Shown in pieces: positions 38,701 to 44,269 of a stretch of 44,269 nt of DNA (position 1 is its first letter; each line of letters begins with the position of its first letter). The position numbers and the translations under genes are program-made. The notes beneath the pieces were generated by a model. The model did no database searches. It saw only the letters and a program-made list of their open reading frames with translations, and was not told the origin of the DNA. The stretch covers positions 1 through 44,269 of the forward strand of contig JAIESC010000008.1 in NCBI GenBank assembly GCA_019746355.1. Direction: 5' to 3'. Origin of the DNA: Xanthobacteraceae bacterium. Its GTDB lineage: Bacteria > Pseudomonadota > Alphaproteobacteria > Rhizobiales > Xanthobacteraceae.

Positions 38701-40824
38701 CGCATCGGCGGCCGCCTTGGTGCGGACCTCGATCTGCTCGGTGACGTGCTCGGCGCGGCCGATCAAGAGCTGCTCGAATCGGCCGATGCGGGTGTCGAGG
38801 TTGTTGGCGACCTCGATGGCGCGGGTGCCGAGCGCCTTGTCGATCTGGTCGATCTTGGCGCCGACGCTGTCGGCGAGTGCGGTGCCGCGGGCGTTGATGA
38901 TGCCGGTGACGTCGCTGATGCGCTTGTCGAGCGCGGTGACGACCTCCTTGCCGCCTTCGGCCAGCGTCTTGGCGATGTCCATGACGCGGGAGGAGAGGGC
39001 GTCGTTGAGCGTCTGGGTGCGGCTGTCGAGCGCCTCCTGGAAGCGGGCGAGGCGCTGGTCGAGCGTGGCGGTGACTTCGGTGGCCTTGGTCGAGACCTTG
39101 CCGTCGAAGCCGTCGATGTAGTCGCGCATCGCGCCGGAGACTTCGGTGGTGCGCTGGCCGAGACGTTCGACCAGCTCGCCGCCATAGGTCTTCACGGTGC
39201 GGTCGAACTCGGCAAGGTGGCGGGTGATGAGGTTGCCGAGGGTCGAGCTGTCACGGGTGATCTTCTCGGCGAGCTCGGCGCCGCCGTGCGAGAACATTTC
39301 CTCGAACGCCTGCAGGCGGGCGGCGAGCATCTCGCGGACCGAGTCGCCTTGCGTCGCGACGGTGGAGGCGAGGTGCTCGGCGTTCTCGCGGAAGGTCTCG
39401 GTGACCTTGTCGCCGCGGGTGACGATGGTCTCGGTGATGCGGGCGCCGGTCGACTCGAGCTTGGACACGACGTCGCCGCCGCGCAGGCTGAGGTCGAGCA
39501 CCAGCGAGTCGCCGGTCGACTTGAGCGTCGAGTTGACCTCGTCGCCGGAGGTGGCGATCGATTCGGCGAGACGGCTGGAGGTGTCGACCAGCGTCTCGGT
39601 GATCTGCTGCGAACGGTCCTCCATCAGTTGGACCACCGCGGTGGACTTCTGCGCGAAGCCCTGGGTGACCTCGTCGAGGCGGCCTTCCATCATCTGCGCG
39701 AGGTTCGTCGTCAGCTCGGCGAACTCCTCGGTGATGTGGTCGGTCTTGAAGTTCAGGCTCGACGTCAGGCGGTCGCTGGCGTTGGCGATCGCGTTGGAGG
39801 TCTCGCCCGAGGCGCGCTCGAGGCGCTCCAGCAGGTCGCCGCCGCGCTCGCCGAGCGCTTCGATCATGGCGTCGCCGGCGCGGCCGAGCGCCATGGTGAT
39901 GTGCTCGCCCTTTTCAGTGAGCGCCGCGGCAATCTTTTGCGCGCTGTCGTTGACGCGCACCGCGACGTGGTCGCTGACCGAGGAGATGTCGTGCGAAAGG
40001 TCGAGATGCACGCCGGTGATGGCGTTGCGGACCTGCTCGGCCTGGCCGACCAGGGTGTCGCGTTGATGAGCAAGGGTCTCGAGCAGCCCGCGGATGCGGA
40101 CCTCGTTGTCGTTGTAGGCGCGCTCGAGCGCCGACACTTCGTTTGCGACCAGCGCCTCGAGCTCGGCGGCGCGGGCCAGCGCCCGCTCGACGCCGTCGCC
40201 CATCGCCGCGACCTCGCGGCGGATCGCCTGGCCGACCGTGACGATCGACTCGCGGGCGACCTCCTCGGGCTCGGCGAGCTTCATGGCGACGCTCGCCATC
40301 GACTGCGCGATGATGCGAAGCTCCTGGGCGCGCCACACCATGTGCGCCATCACGAAGAAGAAGATCACCGGCGCGAGCAGGAAGGCGGCAAGGCCGATCA
40401 TGGCCGGAACGCCGGCCGAGCCCTGCTTCAGCACGCCTTGCAGCTCGGGCAGGAACATGAAGGCGAGGGCCGCGCCGCCGATCACCCAGGCGAGCGCGAA
40501 AACCGTGGCGACCACATACGAGGTCCTCGCCGGGCGGCGCTGCAAGGTCTGCAGGATCTGGCCGATCGACTGACGGTCGTCGTTGGCGGCGCGGGTGCCC
40601 GCGCGCACGTCATCGCCGGCCGGACTGTCGAACAGTTCCTTTTCGACCGCGGCAGCGCCGGCGTCGCGCCGCTGACGCCGTGCGGCCTCACGTGGCGGGG
40701 TGGCAGCCTGCTCCATCGCCGGCTCGCTACGGTTGGAGGGTTGATCCGTGGTGCTTAGGACCTCCTGGATGGCATTGAGCGCCTGGTCCGTCGGATCCTT
40801 CATCTTCTTGGGATTGTTCGCCAT
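35713..40824 (-). CDS. growth pole ring (GPR/RgsE)-like giant apolipoprotein-repeat coiled-coil membrane protein
   Basis: 1703 residues. A polar N-terminus (~100 residues) precedes two membrane helices at ~102-126 and ~138-162. About 1200 residues follow of continuous amphipathic helix with heptad character and apolipoprotein A/E-like repeats rich in Thr/Ala/Glu (units such as RITETIVTRGDKVTETFREN). Then comes a Pro-rich linker (APAPRPAPPPPRADITGSVP) and a conserved-looking C-terminal domain (DIARMIDHDAAAELWDRYKR ... LTSETGKVYTMLAHAAGRF). This architecture matches the growth pole ring protein of Agrobacterium (GPR; RgsE in Sinorhizobium), which forms a ring at the growing pole and is needed for polar elongation; that one is ~2100 residues. 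I assign homology from architecture, not alignment. ATG 40824 follows GAGG by ~9 bases. It has its own terminator. It probably acts in the inner membrane as a pole scaffold. Confidence 0.85.
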   Translation of the reverse strand: MANNPKKMKDPTDQALNAIQEVLSTTDQPSNRSEPAMEQAATPPREAARRQRRDAGAAAVEKELFDSPAGDDVRAGTRAANDDRQSIGQILQTLQRRPARTSYVVATVFALAWVIGGAALAFMFLPELQGVLKQGSAGVPAMIGLAAFLLAPVIFFFVMAHMVWRAQELRIIAQSMASVAMKLAEPEEVARESIVTVGQAIRREVAAMGDGVERALARAAELEALVANEVSALERAYNDNEVRIRGLLETLAHQRDTLVGQAEQVRNAITGVHLDLSHDISSVSDHVAVRVNDSAQKIAAALTEKGEHITMALGRAGDAMIEALGERGGDLLERLERASGETSNAIANASDRLTSSLNFKTDHITEEFAELTTNLAQMMEGRLDEVTQGFAQKSTAVVQLMEDRSQQITETLVDTSSRLAESIATSGDEVNSTLKSTGDSLVLDLSLRGGDVVSKLESTGARITETIVTRGDKVTETFRENAEHLASTVATQGDSVREMLAARLQAFEEMFSHGGAELAEKITRDSSTLGNLITRHLAEFDRTVKTYGGELVERLGQRTTEVSGAMRDYIDGFDGKVSTKATEVTATLDQRLARFQEALDSRTQTLNDALSSRVMDIAKTLAEGGKEVVTALDKRISDVTGIINARGTALADSVGAKIDQIDKALGTRAIEVANNLDTRIGRFEQLLIGRAEHVTEQIEVRTKAAADALNARIEHFANSIKTNSTDATQSIGRAAAEAMQAVNQTTSAATQTIVQTRHQAHEAVTQTASDATQSLGRTAAEAMQAVNQTTSAATQSIAETRQQAHEAVTTTAGQAERTMAALSENTERTLGGVTGEAEKTLNKVFTHFENLWLSRTEAISGQIEQRTRQVSESLETRMEHLAAIITNNASTATQALGNASGEAERTLAQVANAAERTLTSVSSETERAVGLVIGRFENMWTGRIDAINEHIDSRTKAVSEALDTRMTDLAETIKTNSVEAAQAIGRAGAEAERAVAAISGATERSMTSASSNLTNTLKQNSAEIERALTAISTGVSTSLKQNAGEVERTLTAVSAGVSNVLKQNASDVERTLLGVSAEVARNFVGKADEISQQVSNRATEMTRILDANSSTLLSALSGKSKEFSSEVIKATDHAVKAIEAQGFTFTRTMMDNSEQIARLVTEATQTATGTVNKTLKDLQDTSRSAIEQSKQITTSSVSEMMETHNMLRSDTTTLFERLREANILLQEVLSGAHENMSAVENTLVTRVSEFVATMNELSEKAGVSSTQVDQHISSFHGVTNKALADLGTLATQFEAHGKGLVEAVALLEKSNRRTEDNLGERRAVIEQLVVSLDTRTDDIEQRLKRFQGLLDESLEGANNRAREIARIVAESSSEGARSLEEERRRASELLHGIYTQHSGETHEMFAQTTQRFTETLQGMRQMASEMQRELETTRSELRRGILELPQETADSAAQMRRVIVDQIEALAELNRIVARHGRGMDTSEAGRRGPEPAYAGAPARHEAPAARHEAPAPRPAPPPPRADITGSVPMPPRAQSPSLSPGQAQGNGRNGWLSELLHRASRPEAGPDERPGPGAGPAARGDDRQARHSLESLDSLSVDIARMIDHDAAAELWDRYKRGERNVFTRRLYTMQGQKTFEEIRSKYRGDREFKQTVDRYIGEFERLLEDVSRGDRGQAMARTYLTSETGKVYTMLAHAAGRFGNE
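38374..38637 (-). repeat. tandem 132-bp (44-codon) repeat inside the giant coiled-coil gene
   Basis: Two consecutive units (38637-38506 and 38505-38374) encode S(I/L)GR(A/T)AAEAMQAVNQTTSAAT and then Q(T/S)I(V/A)(Q/E)TR(H/Q)QAHEAVT. They are nearly identical at DNA level, indicating a recent in-frame duplication of coiled-coil length. Confidence 0.85.
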
Positions 40825-41405
40825 CGGCCGTCGCCTCACTCTCTACAACTTGACCCCGGAGTCCTGGCTGAGTTCTTTGGCCTGTCGGATGTGCCGCATC
40901 GTCAGGCTAGACCCCCAAACCTGGACCCCCACTCTCGCTCAGACGCTTAGCCCCACAATCGTCGCCGATCCCCTAACCGGCCGGGCTGGCAGGCGGGCCG
41001 ATCTGCCCCGAAATGTCCACAGGACACCGGGGCTTTCCACAGAAATGTCCACAGCTTCCCCGCCATACATCAACCATCCTATCGGCTTGGCACATCGAAA
41101 GAAATGCCGGCCGTAAGGCTTTTTTAATCATCGTTAACCGAGTGCATTTGGCGAGCGATTTCCGGGTCGCGATGTGGCCGCGAAACCAGACTCTGCCTCA
41201 ATTCCCCCGTGGTTAACGAAGTCTCCCGCACGCAGGTCGCAGTCGTTAATTGTCAGTCAAATTTCGGGCCAGAACAGGGCAGCGTTAACCAATGGCGCAT
41301 TCAGCGCGCATTTCGCACCGGTTTTTACCCGGCTTTGGCCGATCTGCCGTCATGCTGCCCCGATAGAAGCGGACCACACCGCTGGGCTCGGGGGAGAAAC
41401 GATTC
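40825..41405. promoter_or_regulatory. 580-bp divergent control region with DnaA-, CtrA- and CcrM-like sites
   Basis: No gene is seen. TGTCCACAG (41014), TTTCCACAG (41034) and TGTCCACAG (41046) are DnaA-box-like: each nine-base window matches TTATCCACA at 7 of 9. TTAA half sites of CtrA type are at 41124 and 41134 (6-base spacer, not the canonical 7), GGTTAACGA at 41211, CGTTAAT at 41244 and GTTAACCAAT at 41284. GANTC sites are at 41189 (GACTC) and 41401 (GATTC, immediately before the Hpt ATG). The first 150 bases next to the giant gene hold nothing recognisable. Functional assignment is inference. Confidence 0.45.
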
Positions 41406-41783
41406 ATGGGTGCGGTTGCCAAAGTCAGCGAGCCGAAGCCGGTTTTCGGGAGCGCGCGGGCCATCGACACCGAACATCTGTCGCGCATGACGCTCGGCGA
41501 GCGCAGCCTCGAGCGCGAGGTGCTGGCGCTGTTCGACCGCCAGGCCGACATGCTGCTGCCCCGCATCCGCCGCGGCGACCGCGCCGTGGCGGCGGCCTCG
41601 GCCCACACGCTCAAGGGCTCGGCGGTCGGCATCGGCGCCTTCGGCGTCGCCCGTGCGGCGGAAGCCGTCGAGCAGGCCCGGGATGCGGCCTTCAGGGACG
41701 CGGCTTTTGCGCAGGCCATCGACACACTCGCGGCCGTCCTCGAAGAGGCGAAGGCCGAGATCGCGCGGCTGCTCGCCAACTGA
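41406..41783 (+). CDS. single-domain Hpt histidine phosphotransfer protein
   Basis: 125 residues, soluble. A helical bundle carries the phospho-accepting motif SAHTLKGSAVGIGA, with His67 followed by the canonical T-L-K-G-S/A-A. Helix C-terminal to it is VARAAEAVEQARD. Hpt proteins shuttle phosphate between hybrid kinases and response regulators. No kinase or receiver gene is nearby, so its partners are unknown. GGGGGAG nine bases before ATG 41406 marks the start. It is transcribed divergently from the growth-pole protein gene and shares its control region, which suggests a link to cell-cycle or polarity signalling; that is inference. Confidence 0.92.
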   Translation: MGAVAKVSEPKPVFGSARAIDTEHLSRMTLGERSLEREVLALFDRQADMLLPRIRRGDRAVAAASAHTLKGSAVGIGAFGVARAAEAVEQARDAAFRDAAFAQAIDTLAAVLEEAKAEIARLLAN

Positions 41784-41938
41784 TCCCTTAGAAACCTAAG
41801 CTTCTCGCGGCGGGCGGTCGTGTGCAGTCGTTTTGCCCCATTTGCGGGCACAAGCCGCTGGCATCGCCCCGATCAACCCGTTAGATAGAGGCCGCCCGGC
41901 CGTCCGGCCGGTGCATTCCTTCCGACGGCACACAGCTC

Positions 41939-42259
41939 ATGCCCAAGATCACCTTTATCGATTCCACCGAAAACGCCCGCACGATCGACGCCGAAAACGG
42001 CTCGACGGTGATGGAGACGGCAATCAAGAACGACGTTCCCGGCATCGAGGCCGAATGCGGCGGCGCCTGCGCCTGCGCGACCTGCCACGTCTATGTCGAC
42101 GATGCATGGCGCGAGAAGGTCGGCGGGCCCTCGCCGATGGAAGAGGACATGCTCGACTTCGGCTACGACGTGCGGCCGAACTCGCGGCTGTCGTGCCAGA
42201 TCAAGGTCAGCGACACACTCGATGGGCTTGTCGTGCGCACGCCCGAGCGGCAGGCCTGA
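41939..42259 (+). CDS. adrenodoxin-type [2Fe-2S] ferredoxin
   Basis: 106 residues. Cluster cysteines are C40, C46, C49 and C86 ([11 protein letters not shown] ... RLSCQI), i.e. the C-x5-C-x2-C...C pattern of vertebrate-type ferredoxins such as adrenodoxin, putidaredoxin and Isc Fdx. C44 is an additional cysteine. MEEDMLDFG and [10 protein letters not shown] are the usual acidic partner-binding helix and C-terminal ligand loop. It passes single electrons to P450s, Fe-S assembly or oxygenases. No hscAB/iscS genes are nearby, which argues against the Isc locus. A TrxR-like ferredoxin reductase gene begins 1.7 kb downstream and could be its partner. Its ribosome-binding site is weak. Confidence 0.94.
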   Translation: MPKITFIDSTENARTIDAENGSTVMETAIKNDVPGIEAECGGACACATCHVYVDDAWREKVGGPSPMEEDMLDFGYDVRPNSRLSCQIKVSDTLDGLVVRTPERQA

Positions 42260-42265
42260 GCTTCC

Positions 42266-42736
42266 TCAGGCGTCCTGAATTTTCCACTTGCTGAGCCGCG
42301 CGATCGCCTCTTCGGGCAAAGGCGTGGCCTTGCGCGACTTGACGTCCATGCAGACCAGCGTTGCCTTGCCGATGGCCGCGCAGACGCCGTCGCGGAAGAT
42401 CGCCTGGGAGACCTTGAACGAGGAGCGGCCAAACTCGGCGACGCCGGTGCCGATGTCGATCGAGCCGGGCCAGTGCAGTTCCTTCACGTAGTCGACCTCC
42501 ATCCGCACCATCACGAAGGTTAATCCCGGCACGCCGATGCCGAGGTCCTTGTTGCGGAACATCGCCACGCGTCCGGTCTCGAAATAGGTGAGAAATACGG
42601 CCTGGTTGACGTGGCCCTGCGGATCGAGGTCGCCGAAGCGGATGTTGTCGGCGACCTTGTGCGGGTAGTCGGAAAACTGCGGCGCGGGCCTTTTGGCGGA
42701 TTTCGGAGCGGTGGTGTCGTTCACAGTCATTCCCAT
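42266..42736 (-). CDS. acyl-CoA thioesterase (4HBT/YbgC-like hotdog)
   Basis: 156 residues. It hydrolyses acyl-CoA thioesters. The hotdog signature is NIRFGDLDPQGHVNQAVFLT followed by YFETGR, with the catalytic-Asp/His region at D36-H42; then VMVRMEVDYVKELHWPGSID and VAEFGRSSFKVSQAIFRDG. A ~20-residue polar extension precedes the domain, so a shorter start at ATG 42730 is equally possible; neither has a clear ribosome-binding site. Substrate chain length is unknown. It is convergent with the ferredoxin gene (6-base gap). Confidence 0.9.
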   Translation of the reverse strand: MGMTVNDTTAPKSAKRPAPQFSDYPHKVADNIRFGDLDPQGHVNQAVFLTYFETGRVAMFRNKDLGIGVPGLTFVMVRMEVDYVKELHWPGSIDIGTGVAEFGRSSFKVSQAIFRDGVCAAIGKATLVCMDVKSRKATPLPEEAIARLSKWKIQDA

Positions 42737-42786
42737 GGAGTTGGCCGGAAGGAATATTTGCGGCCGGACGTGTTCAGCAGCGCAAA

Positions 42787-43713
42787 CTATTTTCCTTTGT
42801 CAAGAAAGCTGCGGACCAAGGCTACCGTCGCTTTCGGGTTCTCCTCCATGATCCAGTGACCCGAGTCGGGAACCACACCCTCTTCGACGTTGTTTGCGGC
42901 AAATCGCATGACCGCGGCCATCGTCAGTCCAAAGGATTTTTCACCGCCGAGCGCCAGCACCGGGATGTCGAGCTTGCCCGCGGCGACAAAGGCCTTGTTG
43001 TCGATCGCATCCTGATCGAAGGCGGCGAATTGGGCAAAGCCCGCACGCATCGCACCCGGGCGCGCGTAGAGCTTCGCATAGTGTCTGCGCGCGGCCTCGC
43101 TGAAGCGGCTCGGATTTGCAGAGAATTCGTTCCAGAACCGGTCGAGGTAGATGCGTTCGCGCCCGGCGACGAGACGTTCCATATCGGAGCCGCCGAAGCG
43201 GAAGTGCCAGAGCAGCGGATTCTTGAGGATCTCCTCCCACGGGCCGACACCGGGGACGGGTGCATCGATCACGACCAGGCGCGTCACCCGATTGCGGTAC
43301 GTTGCCGCAAAGGCGAAGGCGACCATATTGCCGATGTCGTGCGCGACAACGTCCGCGCGCTCGATCTTCAGTGCATCGAGGACACCGGCAATGTCGGCTG
43401 CCTGGGTTTTCTTGTCATAGCCGCCAGCCGGTATGGCGGAGAGGCCCATGCCGCGGAGATCGGGAACGATGACGGTGTGGTCGCGCGCGAGCTCCTTGGC
43501 CAGCGCCACCCACATGTCGCCGGTCTCGCCGTAGCCGTGCAGCAGTACCACGGCAGGCCCCGCGCCGCCGACCCGGACATGCAGCCGGACCCCGTTTGCG
43601 ATGACATCGCGGCTCCGGAACGACTTGGGATAGTTGAGCTCCTGGGCATGGGACGCGAGCGGCGCGGCTGTCGCGAACGCAACAGCCAAGACGAGCAAAT
43701 GGCGTCTTCTCAT
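42787..43713 (-). CDS. secreted alpha/beta hydrolase (epoxide hydrolase/dehalogenase-like)
   Basis: 308 residues with a signal peptide (MRRRHLLVLAVAFATAAPLA, cleavage near SHA-Q). The hydrolase core shows VVLLHGYGETGDMW (oxyanion His59-Gly60), VIVPDLRGMGLS, the nucleophile elbow DVVAHDIGNMVAF with Asp126 as nucleophile, and the catalytic His in VPDSGHWIMEENP. An Asp nucleophile and the HGY-E-TGDMW pattern point to the epoxide hydrolase / haloacetate dehalogenase group rather than esterases. The cap domain contains WEEILKNPLLWHFRFGG and RIYLDRFWNEFS. A periplasmic location is unusual for this group but not unprecedented. Confidence 0.9.
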   Translation of the reverse strand: MRRRHLLVLAVAFATAAPLASHAQELNYPKSFRSRDVIANGVRLHVRVGGAGPAVVLLHGYGETGDMWVALAKELARDHTVIVPDLRGMGLSAIPAGGYDKKTQAADIAGVLDALKIERADVVAHDIGNMVAFAFAATYRNRVTRLVVIDAPVPGVGPWEEILKNPLLWHFRFGGSDMERLVAGRERIYLDRFWNEFSANPSRFSEAARRHYAKLYARPGAMRAGFAQFAAFDQDAIDNKAFVAAGKLDIPVLALGGEKSFGLTMAAVMRFAANNVEEGVVPDSGHWIMEENPKATVALVRSFLDKGK

Positions 43714-43715
43714 GA

Positions 43716-44269
<554 letters not shown>

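Noticed and set aside
37975..40758. A 927-codon open frame on the plus strand opposite the giant coiled-coil gene
   Set aside because: It is antisense to a strongly coding, high-GC gene. Its translation is Leu/Gly/Asp/Arg-rich and mirrors the repeats, with no domain and no ribosome-binding site.
41014..41054. Chromosome origin (oriC)
   Set aside because: Three DnaA-like boxes match only 7 of 9 positions, there is no AT-rich unwinding region, and no origin-neighbour genes (dnaA, hemE, parAB) are present. It is treated as a possible regulatory cluster instead.

Overview
The window looks like chromosomal DNA of a GC-rich alphaproteobacterium of the order Hyphomicrobiales (Rhizobiales), most likely a Bradyrhizobium/Xanthobacteraceae relative. 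The basis is a very large growth-pole-ring-type protein, two Omp25/Omp31-like barrel proteins ending in SGPIFSR(F/Y), a Rhizobiales-type 'ATCCGAAAACCGG...CACTTTTCGGGAT' palindrome, and a strong expansion of Bug/TctC solute-binding proteins. The genus is inferred from recall, not from any search.

Layout. 1-2.65 kb is a decayed, lower-GC accessory stretch: a HEPN-like/winged-helix protein, a probably frameshifted hypothetical gene, a truncated and frameshifted Bug gene, and a REP-associated transposase fragment. A TPR/O-GlcNAc-transferase-like protein follows (2.66-5.06 kb). Then comes a 630-bp gene-free stretch holding the most unusual object here. A 19-bp stem encloses four back-to-back hairpins with no unpaired junction bases, and all four loops carry CGTCA or CGTTA. 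It lies behind a good sigma-70-like promoter, so I propose a structured non-coding RNA. Next are a small secreted protein, an orphan molybdenum-hydroxylase large subunit, cytochrome c-556 and a diheme cytochrome c (5.7-10.3 kb). A DMT permease, an Lrp-type stand-alone sensor domain and two tandem Bug proteins lead to a TPP riboswitch and the thiM-thiE-thiD thiamine salvage operon (13.9-16.2 kb), then a Tat-exported TRAP solute-binding protein.

17.6-19.6 kb holds two paralogous outer-membrane barrel genes, each with its own terminator. On the minus strand (23.2-19.6 kb) an SDR, a Bug protein, a signal-less NMT1/SsuA-like protein and a fumarylacetoacetate-hydrolase-family enzyme form a tight catabolic-looking operon. 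After a threonine dehydratase, a huge Ala/Pro/Glu-rich protein and an MFS permease, there are four more Bug loci (one a pseudogene). These are mixed with a methyltransferase, a small K+-channel-like protein and a dipeptide epimerase.

The right end (35.7-44.3 kb) is dominated by a 1703-residue, two-membrane-span, apolipoprotein/coiled-coil protein resembling the Agrobacterium growth pole ring protein GPR / Sinorhizobium RgsE. Its 580-bp upstream region is shared with a divergent single-domain Hpt phosphotransfer protein. That region carries DnaA-box-like, CtrA-half-site-like and GANTC sequences, suggesting cell-cycle control. An adrenodoxin-type ferredoxin, a thioesterase, a secreted alpha/beta hydrolase and the start of a ferredoxin-NADP reductase complete the window. 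Several families of palindromic dispersed repeats sit between genes. I saw no rRNA, tRNA, CRISPR array or intact insertion sequence.
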